This document shows positions 17,524-25,350 of a stretch of 64,000 nucleotides of DNA, one piece after another. Position 1 is the first letter of the stretch. Every line of letters starts with the position of its first letter. Where the stretch lies: positions 310,001 to 374,000 of the forward strand of contig NZ_UAVP01000008.1 of the NCBI RefSeq assembly GCF_900446695.1, written 5' to 3'. The stretch is from Capnocytophaga sputigena (GTDB lineage Bacteria > Bacteroidota > Bacteroidia > Flavobacteriales > Flavobacteriaceae). The notes under the pieces are model-generated. The model was not told the DNA's origin, ran no database searches, and worked only from the letters and a program-made list of their open reading frames with translations. The position numbers and the translations under genes are program-made.

Positions 17524-19995
17524 TTAAAAGGTAAGTGTATTCAAATTTTTCTGTGCATCGGCATTACCTTCGGCGGCAGCCTTTTGGAAAAAGGCTTTGG
17601 CGTTAGCTCTGTCACCCAACATATAGTAACAAGAGGCGCGATAGTTGTTTAACACAGGATCTATTGGAATACCAAGTTGTTCCATTTGGGCAATATCGTT
17701 GATAGCACGTTGATACTGCTGAGTGTTGTAGTAACTAATAGCACGGTATTTAAGTCCATCGATATGAGCGGGTACTTTTTCCAAGAATTTAGTAAATACA
17801 GGGATAGCCTCGGCATATCGTTGTTGCAAATAGAGTTGCATAGCCTCGCTGTAGAGGGGAGCAAATTGTTCTACTTGCATACGCGAAATAATTTTGTTGC
17901 GATTGTTGATGATTTCCTGATTGGTAGGTAAATACACAAAAGCGGTATCTAACACGGCACGCGCTTCGGCAATTTGGTTATTTTTCTCCAATAGGTATGC
18001 CAAAGAGTTCCACGCTTGTACTTCACCGCGATTCGCCAAGCGACCATCTCTATCCACATCAACGTGGAAGATGCTTTTCAAACGTTTTCTCCACTTAGGT
18101 TCTTCTTTTTGTACGCTATCTTTTTCTAAACTCAAATACTGTTTGAGGAGTTTGATAGACTCTTGTTCTTTACCGAGATTGTTCAGTGCAAAAGTTTCCA
18201 AATTCAAACTACCGTAGAAATTAGGTTTGATCATTCGGGCTTTGTGAGCGTATTTGTAGATACTATCTAATTTCTTTTCAGGTTCCATAAAGTAGGAAAC
18301 AGCCATAAAATACTCAGGGCGAGCATCGTAAGGATGATAGTGAATAGAGGAAAGGATTTTGCGAGCTTCATCAAATTTTTGTTCATCGATGAGGTAGCGC
18401 GCTTTTTCCACATCTACAGGTTCGGCAACAGCGGTGAGGTTAGGGATACGAGGGTAGTTGCGTATGAGGTAATCGGCAGGAGATTTAGGAGAGCGTACCC
18501 CTTGTTGTTCTTCTTTTACCATACGTTGGATTTTAGAAGAATCGAAGTACATTCTTTCAACAATCACTCCTAATACCATAGCCACTACAGCTACAGCTCC
18601 TATAAAACCTATAGCAAGCATAGGAAGTTTGCGTTCTTTGCTGTTTTTTCCAAAGTACAATACAGCTAAACCAACCGCTATCCCTACATAGATACCAAAG
18701 AGCGCTTGAATTTCGGGGCGGTCTTGAGGGAAGTTGAAGAAAGCATCGAACGAATAGGCAAAAAGCCCAAAGAGCGGCAAGAAAAACCACTGTTCTTGTT
18801 CAGAATTTTTATTTTTATATGTGCCTTTGATAAAATAGAAAGCCGCTAATAGGAAGATAGCCACAAACGCCAAACCTCCTAAAATACCCACTTCGGCAGT
18901 GAGTTCTAAGAAGTCGTTGTGGTTTTTATACATATAGATATAATGCGGGCTATAAGAGTTTTCATACTGCAAGAAGCGCACTTTCCAGTTACCAATACCC
19001 ACACCGAGTAGAGGGTCGTTAGGAATCATATCGGTAGCAGTGATTACCCAAGCGGTTTTACGCAAGTTGTTACTAGCATTTTCTTGGTTAGCCACCTCAG
19101 CCAAACGCGCACCGAAACTAGTGCTTTGTCGTACTTCTTGAGGATATAGATAATTCTGTACAAAAGAGAAAATACCGAAAGCAATAACTACTAATCCTAC
19201 GTGTATCAGTACTTTTACTCCTGTTTCGCGACGTTTGAGGATGAAAAAATCGATTGCCCCATAGATCACAAAAATCACCACAGTGAGGATTGTAGCCAAA
19301 TAGAAGGTACGGGTACTCATAAAGAAGACCGCCAAAGTACCTAAAGTAAGTCCGACAGCTCCAATGAGACGCAAATAGTTTTCTCGGCGGAAGTAGAACA
19401 GCCATACTGCAAAAGGAATCTTGATAAATATAGCAGAAGCTAAGATGTTTTTATTAGAATATGAACCTTTGATAGCCAAATCGGTAGCGGTACCTCTGAT
19501 GACCCCTTTGATACCGTCCATTGCTACTAAGAAGTCATAGCAAAGCAAAATTGTCATTGCTAAGGCTAAGACAACAATTCCTTCTTTGTAGTAAATCACC
19601 AAAGCGGAGACCATCCAAGCAGCAGAGAAAGCGGTGAATATTTTGAAGAAATGGAGGATAGCTTCTTCAGTATTGATAGCCTTGGAAAAAGAGAGCAGTG
19701 CCATTACCATTATGAGGCTATAGGCAATCCCCATTTTATTGGTAAAGAAGCCAAAGAGCACCTGAGTGCGTTCTCTAAATTCTTTGATAAAAAACACGAG
19801 AGCAACCACCACTAAGTTGAGGATTGCAAAGGTGTAGAATTTGGTAGCGTTAGAATCAAACGCCATCCAGTTAGGGGTGATTACCGTTACATAGCCATAG
19901 GCTATGAGCAAGAAAGTTGCTAACCATTTGATAGAGGTGTCTTGGGGTTGTGCTGCAACGGCAGCAGTAGAGGTTTTCTTGTTATTGGGTTTCAT
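17524..19995 (-). CDS. O-antigen ligase-like membrane protein with C-terminal TPR repeats
   Basis: 823 residues from ATG 19995; a TTG two codons further upstream is not needed. The N-terminal ~470 residues hold about 12 predicted membrane helices with the Wzy_C/WaaL core (about 330-400) including the periplasmic-loop segment DPLLGVGIGNWKVRF and HNDFLELTAEVGILG. The C-terminal 330 residues are soluble TPR-type helices (for example AIPVFTKFLEKVPAHIDGLK). The family joins sugar polymers to lipid A or to protein. No sugar-polymer cluster surrounds the gene, so the acceptor is open, and O-glycosylation of proteins is possible. Confidence 0.85.
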   Translation of the reverse strand: MKPNNKKTSTAAVAAQPQDTSIKWLATFLLIAYGYVTVITPNWMAFDSNATKFYTFAILNLVVVALVFFIKEFRERTQVLFGFFTNKMGIAYSLIMVMALLSFSKAINTEEAILHFFKIFTAFSAAWMVSALVIYYKEGIVVLALAMTILLCYDFLVAMDGIKGVIRGTATDLAIKGSYSNKNILASAIFIKIPFAVWLFYFRRENYLRLIGAVGLTLGTLAVFFMSTRTFYLATILTVVIFVIYGAIDFFILKRRETGVKVLIHVGLVVIAFGIFSFVQNYLYPQEVRQSTSFGARLAEVANQENASNNLRKTAWVITATDMIPNDPLLGVGIGNWKVRFLQYENSYSPHYIYMYKNHNDFLELTAEVGILGGLAFVAIFLLAAFYFIKGTYKNKNSEQEQWFFLPLFGLFAYSFDAFFNFPQDRPEIQALFGIYVGIAVGLAVLYFGKNSKERKLPMLAIGFIGAVAVVAMVLGVIVERMYFDSSKIQRMVKEEQQGVRSPKSPADYLIRNYPRIPNLTAVAEPVDVEKARYLIDEQKFDEARKILSSIHYHPYDARPEYFMAVSYFMEPEKKLDSIYKYAHKARMIKPNFYGSLNLETFALNNLGKEQESIKLLKQYLSLEKDSVQKEEPKWRKRLKSIFHVDVDRDGRLANRGEVQAWNSLAYLLEKNNQIAEARAVLDTAFVYLPTNQEIINNRNKIISRMQVEQFAPLYSEAMQLYLQQRYAEAIPVFTKFLEKVPAHIDGLKYRAISYYNTQQYQRAINDIAQMEQLGIPIDPVLNNYRASCYYMLGDRANAKAFFQKAAAEGNADAQKNLNTLTF

Positions 19996-19998
19996 ATT

Positions 19999-20032
19999 CA
20001 ATTAACAATTAACGATTTATAATTAACAATTG
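19999..20032. repeat. 7-bp-period degenerate array
   Basis: CAATTAA-type heptamers (caattaa, caattaa, cgattta, taattaa, caattgt) directly precede the O-antigen-ligase start. Confidence 0.7.
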
Positions 20033-20066
20033 TGATATTTCTTATATTAAGTTTATTTGTTAGAGA

Positions 20067-20081
20067 GCGTTTGCAAAACGC
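20067..20081. repeat. REP-like palindrome, family A (variant)
   Basis: GCGTTTGCAAAACGC with imperfect GAGA/CTCT flanks, just downstream of recF. Confidence 0.7.
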
Positions 20082-20089
20082 CTCTACTT

Positions 20090-21175
20090 TTAGGTTACTT
20101 GAATCAGTTCGTAGGCTAAACCGGTGCTTTTTACCACTGCTTCAGTGCGTTGCGAGTGGGTATCGGTAATGAATAGCTGTCCGAAATGTTTTTGAGTTAC
20201 TAATTGCACTAATTGGGTTACCCGAGTATCGTCTAATTTATCGAATATATCGTCTAAAAGCACTATGGGGGTAATCCCTAATTCTTGTTGCAAAATTTTG
20301 AACTGTGAGAGCTTTAGGGCTATCAAAAACGACTTTTGCTGTCCTTGACTACCGTATTTTTTCATCGGGAAACCTTCAATTTCAAAGAGCAAGTCGTCTT
20401 TATGAATACCGCTTGTGGTGTATTGCGCACTGCGATCACGCTCGGCATTTTCGCGAAGTAGTGTTGCTAAATCGCTTTGGTGTAACTGACTTTCGTACTG
20501 CAAATTCACGCGTTCCTTCCCTCCTGATATATAGGCGTATTGCTCGCTAAAAACAGGCAAAAACTCTTCCATAAAAGCGCGTCGTTTTTCGTAGAGATGT
20601 TGCCCTAAGGGGGCTAATTGCTCGTCGTAAATACTGAGCGTTTCTACAGAAAATACTCCGTTTTCAGCCATTTGCTTTAGCAGGGTGTTGCGTTGCAAGA
20701 GGATGCGATTGTAACGCAAGAGCAGTTCTAAGTAAGCTCTATCGGTTTGTGAGATGACACTATCTAAAAACTTACGGCGGGTTTCACTACCTTCTACTAT
20801 CAAGTCGCGATCGGAGGGGGAGATGATCACCATAGGGTATTTACCTATATGGTCGGCAAGGCGTTCGTAAGCTTTACCGTTGTGTTTCATCACTTTTTTT
20901 TGTCCTTTTTTGAGGCTACAGACAATCTGTTCTTCGCGGGTTTCGTTTTGAAACTGCCCCTCAATGAGGTAGAACTCCTCACCATGACGCACGTTCTGCA
21001 CGGCACTTGTGGTGAAGTAGCTTTTTGCCATTCCTAAGTGATAAATAGCATCGAGGAGATTGGTTTTCCCTACGCCGTTATCACCTACAAAACAGTTGAT
21101 AGTAGGGCTAAAGGCATACGTTTGTGAGGGTATGTTCTTGTAATTGACGACGGATATTTGTTTTAAAAACATCAT
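20090..21175 (-). CDS. recF: RecF DNA repair/replication protein
   Basis: 361 residues from the first of two adjacent ATGs (21175 and 21172). A longer frame to a TTG at 21214 is rejected because the promoter boxes lie inside it. It has the ATP-binding motif GDNGVGKTNLL at about 32-42 and the late signature KKYGSQGQQKSFLIALKLS, followed by Walker B IVLLDDIFDKLD. RecF loads RecA at gaps with RecO and RecR. The leader is very short, about 5-8 nt from the expected transcription start. No dnaA or dnaN is adjacent, unlike the classical arrangement. Confidence 0.93.
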   Translation of the reverse strand: MMFLKQISVVNYKNIPSQTYAFSPTINCFVGDNGVGKTNLLDAIYHLGMAKSYFTTSAVQNVRHGEEFYLIEGQFQNETREEQIVCSLKKGQKKVMKHNGKAYERLADHIGKYPMVIISPSDRDLIVEGSETRRKFLDSVISQTDRAYLELLLRYNRILLQRNTLLKQMAENGVFSVETLSIYDEQLAPLGQHLYEKRRAFMEEFLPVFSEQYAYISGGKERVNLQYESQLHQSDLATLLRENAERDRSAQYTTSGIHKDDLLFEIEGFPMKKYGSQGQQKSFLIALKLSQFKILQQELGITPIVLLDDIFDKLDDTRVTQLVQLVTQKHFGQLFITDTHSQRTEAVVKSTGLAYELIQVT

Positions 21176-21184
21176 TTGCAACGG

Positions 21185-21215
21185 CAAAGATACAAAACAA
21201 TTGATAATTAACAAT
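21185..21215 (-). promoter_or_regulatory. recF promoter
   Basis: On the minus strand: ATTG (21212-21215), 19 nt, TATCTTTG (21185-21192). It ends 10 nt before the first recF ATG and overlaps the rejected upstream extension. Confidence 0.7.
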
Positions 21216-21231
21216 TAATCACTAACAAAAA

Positions 21232-21278
21232 ACTTTGCCAAAGGTGCGAGCCACACGGGCTATCATCTTTGGCAAAGT
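21232..21278 (-). terminator. Family-B repeat acting as terminator of the lipoprotein gene
   Basis: ACTTTGCCAAAG (21232-21243) pairs with CTTTGGCAAAGT (21267-21278). On the minus strand the stem is followed by TTTTTTG. The outer sequence recurs at 22370 and 49577. Confidence 0.72.
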
Positions 21279-21306
21279 GTATTTTCTAATTGAGGTTTAG
21301 ATGTTT

Positions 21307-22215
21307 TTAGTAGGTGTATTCAGTAGTTTGGACAAGTGTTTCACCAGCAGTTTTGTCTTCAGGAACTGAATAAACTTTGATTTGGATAGGATAATCACCA
21401 TCATACTGAATGTCGTAACGATGTACAGTTTTAGTAACTTTTGTTGAATTAGCAAGTTCAGTAGCTGTTACTGTTTTTTTGGTGATATTGTTAGGAGTAA
21501 GGAGTGATACAAAATGGTCTGGAGTAGTTTGTACTCTAAAGCTAACGTATTCAGGATTAATTTTAGTATCATACTCATAAACTATTTCATAGCTATGTGT
21601 AGCATCTCTGTACTCATCTTTCACTACATTACCATTAGCTCCTAAAGTATAAACATGCCATTCGTTTACATCATCTCCTTTTTTAGCTTTATCTACTGAA
21701 TAAGAAGTTTTAGTAACTCTCACCACATTAGCGCTAGGATACTCAAAAGAAGTAGTAATATAATTCCCATCACCATTACTAGCAGGTTTTTCTACTTTTT
21801 TACTCAATTTACCATTGGCATACTCGTAATTCTTAATTGTATAAGGAAGTGTAACAAAAACCCTTTCTTCTTTTTCTAACTTTCCATTAGCATTGTACGA
21901 AAAGTTACTAAGATACCAAAGACTTGGCTCATCAGTAGGGTCTACTTTAGAAATCAAGCGGTTGTTACTGTCATAATTATACTCGTGGGTTTCTACTCTT
22001 CCATTAGTAGAAGAACCTTGATAAGTAGTAATTGTTTCTTTTTTGGGGCGAGTCGCATCTTGTAGTTCAAAGGTGCGCTCTACGCGAGTAGTACCTGTAA
22101 TCTGAGTGATTTTTTTAGGGAATTTACCACTTGTGTGGTCATCTTCCTTGTCATCACTTTTGCTGCAAGCTACAATAGCTGCTGTTGCCATTAAGGCTAA
22201 GATTGTCTTTTTCAT
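21307..22215 (-). CDS. Surface lipoprotein with YD/RHS-like repeats
   Basis: 302 residues. The lipobox places the lipid Cys at 17 (AIVAC) and is followed by SKSDDKEDD, an acidic tail like the lipoprotein surface-export signal of Capnocytophaga and Bacteroides. The body is built of short repeated strands of the YD type (HEYNYDSNNRLISK, FSYNANGKLEKEE, YEYANGKLSKKVE). No enzymatic motif is seen. It is a single-gene unit with its own promoter and terminator. Function unknown; a surface binding role fits but is not shown. Confidence 0.78.
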   Translation of the reverse strand: MKKTILALMATAAIVACSKSDDKEDDHTSGKFPKKITQITGTTRVERTFELQDATRPKKETITTYQGSSTNGRVETHEYNYDSNNRLISKVDPTDEPSLWYLSNFSYNANGKLEKEERVFVTLPYTIKNYEYANGKLSKKVEKPASNGDGNYITTSFEYPSANVVRVTKTSYSVDKAKKGDDVNEWHVYTLGANGNVVKDEYRDATHSYEIVYEYDTKINPEYVSFRVQTTPDHFVSLLTPNNITKKTVTATELANSTKVTKTVHRYDIQYDGDYPIQIKVYSVPEDKTAGETLVQTTEYTY

Positions 22216-22242
22216 TGTACAATTGGTTTTTAATTAATGCGG

Positions 22243-22273
22243 CAAATATACAAAACAATTCGTAATCAGCAAT
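22243..22273 (-). promoter_or_regulatory. Promoter of the YD-repeat lipoprotein gene
   Basis: On the minus strand: ATTG (22270-22273), 19 nt, TATATTTG (22243-22250), 28 nt before the ATG. Confidence 0.6.
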
Positions 22274-22369
22274 TTTTTTAACATTTTAATTCAGGGAAAT
22301 CTCAAAAAATCTTGGAGAGGCTCAGAGAGCATCAGAGAAAAAAATCTTTATTTATAGAGATTGTTATCA

Positions 22370-22388
22370 ACTTTGGCAAAGGTGCGAG
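22370..22388. repeat. Half copy of repeat family B
   Basis: ACTTTGGCAAAGGTGCGAG, 18 of 19 bases shared with the left arms at 21232 and 49577. It lies 12 nt after the uvrB stop and lacks the distal arm. Confidence 0.65.
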
Positions 22389-22399
22389 TTGCTAATTCC

Positions 22400-24397
22400 C
22401 TAATTTGCTAAATCCTGCAATCTTTTTAGTTCATCACGGTATTGAGCAGCTTTTACAAAATCCAGCTCTTTGGCAGCGGTTTCCATCAATTTACGGGTTT
22501 CTTTGATTTTCTTTTCCAACTCCTTAGCCGATAAATAGACTGATTGCGCTTCGGCTGCTGTGCGCTCTTTAAACGAAGGATCATAGTGAAATTCGGTTAT
22601 AGGACTCTTGCTGAGGCTGTTCTCTATTTTCTTGTGCAAGGGCTGAGGCGTGATGTTGTGCGCTTTGTTGTAGTTCATTTGCTTTTCGCGGCGGTAATTG
22701 GTATCATCAATGGTGCGCTGCATACTATCGGTAATCTTATCGGCGTACATTATCGCCTTGCCATTTACGTTGCGGGCAGCCCGTCCTACGGTTTGAGTGA
22801 GTGAACGTGTGGAACGCAAAAAGCCTTCTTTATCGGCATCGAGGATAGCGACGAGCGACACTTCGGGCAAGTCTAAGCCTTCACGGAGGAGGTTTACCCC
22901 TATGAGCACATCAAAGAGTCCTTTGCGAAGGTCTTGCATAATCTCCACACGCTCTAATGTATCCACATCGCTGTGAATGTAACGACATCTAATACCAATG
23001 CGGGTGAGGTATTTGGTAAGCTCTTCCGCCATTCGCTTGGTGAGGGTGGTTACCAATATACGCTCGTCTTTCTCGGTGCGCAGTTGTATTTCTTCTACTA
23101 AATCATCTATCTGGTTGGCACTGGGGCGTACTTCTATTTCGGGGTCGAGCAAGCCAGTGGGGCGTATCACCTGCTCTACGTACACGCCTTGTGTTTGCTG
23201 GAGTTCATAGTCGGCAGGGGTAGCACTCACGTAAATCACTTGGTTTTGTAGCGCTTCAAACTCCTCGAATTTCAGTGGACGGTTGTCCATTGCAGCGGGT
23301 AAGCGGAAACCATATTCCACCAAATTTTCCTTACGACTGCGGTCGCCACCATACATCGCGTGCACTTGTGAGACGGTTACGTGACTCTCGTCAATCACCA
23401 TCAAGAAATCATCGGGGAAGTAATCTATAAGGCAAAACGGACGTGTACCTGGCTCTCTACCGTCCAAATAGCGGGAGTAGTTCTCAATACCCGAACAATA
23501 GCCCAATTCGCGTATCATCTCAAGGTCGAACTCAGTGCGTTCTTTCAGCCGTTTGGCTTCTAAGGCTTTACCTGATGCCTCAAAAAACTCTACTTGTTTC
23601 ATCAAATCTTGCTGGATGTTCCATATCGCTTTTTGGAGAATATCGGGGGAGGTAACGAACATATTCGCAGGGTAGATATTGAGGCTCTCGTAGCGGTCTA
23701 ACACCTGATTAGTAGTAGGGTCAAACTGTTCTATTTCTTCAATTTCATCGCCAAAGAAGTGGATGCGGAAGGCATTGTCGTCATAGCCAGGGAAAACATC
23801 GAGCACATCGCCTTTGATGCGGAAGTTGCCGTGTCTAAATTCGGCAGTTGTGCGAGCATAAAGACTTTGTACCAATCGGTGCATTAGCTTGGTACGAGGG
23901 AGTATATCGCCTTGTTTGATTGTAATCACATTCTTTTGGAATTCCACAGGGTTACCGATACCATACAAACACGACACCGATGCCACGACCAGCACATCGC
24001 GTCTTCCTGACAGGAGCGCAGAAGTTGTACTAAGGCGCAGTTTTTCGATTTCATCGTTGATAGAGAGGTCTTTTTCTATATAAGTACCCGTAGTAGGGAT
24101 ATAGGCTTCCGGCTGATAGTAATCGTAGTAAGAAACGAAGTATTCCACCGCGTTATTGGGGAAGAAGGCTTTAAATTCAGAATACAACTGAGCCGCCAGC
24201 GTTTTGTTATGTGCCAGCACAAGGGTAGGACGCTGAATGCGTTCTACCACATTAGCGATAGTAAAAGTCTTTCCAGAGCCCGTAACGCCTAATAACACTT
24301 GGTACTTATCGTCGCGCTCTATACCTTTTACTAACTGGTCGATAGCCTGAGGTTGGTCGCCCGTAGGGGCAAAATCGGAAACTATATTGAATTTCAT
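22400..24397 (-). CDS. uvrB: UvrB excinuclease subunit
   Basis: 665 residues, normal for UvrB. Walker A GVTGSGKT is at 37-44. The DNA-clamping beta-hairpin region YYDYYQPEAYIPTTGTYIEK, the helicase motifs (LMVIDESHVTVSQ; LLREGLDLPEVSLVAILDAD; QTVGRAARN) and the C-terminal UVR motif (KELDFVKAAQYRDELKRL) that contacts UvrC are all present. It verifies lesions and recruits UvrC in nucleotide excision repair. It is a single gene with a full-consensus promoter; uvrA is not adjacent. Confidence 0.97.
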   Translation of the reverse strand: MKFNIVSDFAPTGDQPQAIDQLVKGIERDDKYQVLLGVTGSGKTFTIANVVERIQRPTLVLAHNKTLAAQLYSEFKAFFPNNAVEYFVSYYDYYQPEAYIPTTGTYIEKDLSINDEIEKLRLSTTSALLSGRRDVLVVASVSCLYGIGNPVEFQKNVITIKQGDILPRTKLMHRLVQSLYARTTAEFRHGNFRIKGDVLDVFPGYDDNAFRIHFFGDEIEEIEQFDPTTNQVLDRYESLNIYPANMFVTSPDILQKAIWNIQQDLMKQVEFFEASGKALEAKRLKERTEFDLEMIRELGYCSGIENYSRYLDGREPGTRPFCLIDYFPDDFLMVIDESHVTVSQVHAMYGGDRSRKENLVEYGFRLPAAMDNRPLKFEEFEALQNQVIYVSATPADYELQQTQGVYVEQVIRPTGLLDPEIEVRPSANQIDDLVEEIQLRTEKDERILVTTLTKRMAEELTKYLTRIGIRCRYIHSDVDTLERVEIMQDLRKGLFDVLIGVNLLREGLDLPEVSLVAILDADKEGFLRSTRSLTQTVGRAARNVNGKAIMYADKITDSMQRTIDDTNYRREKQMNYNKAHNITPQPLHKKIENSLSKSPITEFHYDPSFKERTAAEAQSVYLSAKELEKKIKETRKLMETAAKELDFVKAAQYRDELKRLQDLAN

Positions 24398-24434
24398 TAT
24401 TTTAGATGTTATAAAGTAGGTTTAAAAAGGGGTA

Positions 24435-24466
24435 CAAAAGTACTATTTTTTACTGAGATTGCCAAA
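24435..24466 (-). promoter_or_regulatory. uvrB promoter
   Basis: On the minus strand: TTTG (24463-24466), 20 nt, TACTTTTG (24435-24442). Full consensus match, 37 nt before the ATG. Confidence 0.75.
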
Positions 24467-24522
24467 AAGAGGAAAGTGAGTACTATATAAGCACACAAGC
24501 TATGAACTCGCAGTTTGAGACC

Positions 24523-25092
24523 TTACTTGAAAACAAACTTCGTTTGATGTGGTACTTTATAGCATTCGTACCTACTGCAATGGGTGCTAATAAATTCTAT
24601 AATGCGTTCTATTTCATCATTGACATTCTCTTTGAAAAACGCAGTATCAATCTCTATAAAATGTTTATCAAAAGGCGTTGATGAAAACTTATTAAACTTA
24701 ACCGTAGCTTTATTTTTCAAAACTATCACCATACTACTGTATTTTTTAGAAGGCTTTCGCATCATAACTCTCTTTCCAAATTTAATATGAGCAACCTCTT
24801 CCCACTTCACCATTCCCTGAATATATTCATCAAAAAGAATACCTTCATCAGTGAAAGTCATTTTGGGATTTTTTAATCGAAGAAAAAAGAACTCTCCTCT
24901 CAACGCCTTAAAAAATATAAACGCTATAAAAAACATTAGTAAGCCTATTGCTATATTTTTTCTTTCAAAAAAATATTCTGACCTATAGGACGTAATAATA
25001 TAGAAAATCAAAGGCATTACTGAAAGTAACAAAAATACGATTGTATGAAAAATACTTTGCTTTTTACTCAAATGTATTGTAAGTGTTCCCAT
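24523..25092 (-). CDS. Membrane protein with PH-like cytoplasmic domain
   Basis: 189 residues. Two membrane helices (about 15-35 and 46-66) are followed by a soluble strand-rich domain (ILFDEYIQGMVKWEEVAHIK; YSSMVIVLKNKATVKF; PFDKHFIEID). This architecture resembles the STM3941-like family of small inner-membrane proteins; I am not certain of the assignment. No neighbour points to a role. The gene has its own full-consensus promoter. Confidence 0.75.
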   Translation of the reverse strand: MGTLTIHLSKKQSIFHTIVFLLLSVMPLIFYIITSYRSEYFFERKNIAIGLLMFFIAFIFFKALRGEFFFLRLKNPKMTFTDEGILFDEYIQGMVKWEEVAHIKFGKRVMMRKPSKKYSSMVIVLKNKATVKFNKFSSTPFDKHFIEIDTAFFKENVNDEIERIIEFISTHCSRYECYKVPHQTKFVFK

Positions 25093-25143
25093 CGTTCATT
25101 AATTTATCTAACCCGTCGCGATAAGACGGCTCGTTTTGAGGTA

Positions 25144-25175
25144 CAAAAATAGCACTTTTTATCAATATATCCAAA
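25144..25175 (-). promoter_or_regulatory. Promoter of the 189-residue membrane protein gene
   Basis: On the minus strand: TTTG (25172-25175), 20 nt, TATTTTTG (25144-25151). Full consensus match. Confidence 0.72.
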
Positions 25176-25270
25176 ACTTGTAATCCATTAAAAATCAGAT
25201 TAAAAAACCTCTCCCCAAAAAAAAGATATCAAAAAATTGCTGCTATCTCAAAAATTATTCCTAATATTGA

Positions 25271-25350
25271 CGGCTCAAATCAATTACGAATGACGAGTTA
25301 CGAATGACGAAATATACCTTACAAGTTACAAATGACGTATTACGAATGAG
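25271..25350. repeat. 7-bp-period array covering the DPP IV start codons
   Basis: Heptamers of the ACGAATG/ACGAGTT type include a 42-bp direct duplication, so that ATGACGAAATATACC (25304) and ATGAGGAAATATACC (25346) both occur in the same frame. Confidence 0.75.

Noticed and set aside
17500-20089. Search for a pyr attenuator or riboswitch before pyrR
   Set aside because: Only 9 nt separate pyrR from the upstream gene; no leader hairpin could be found.
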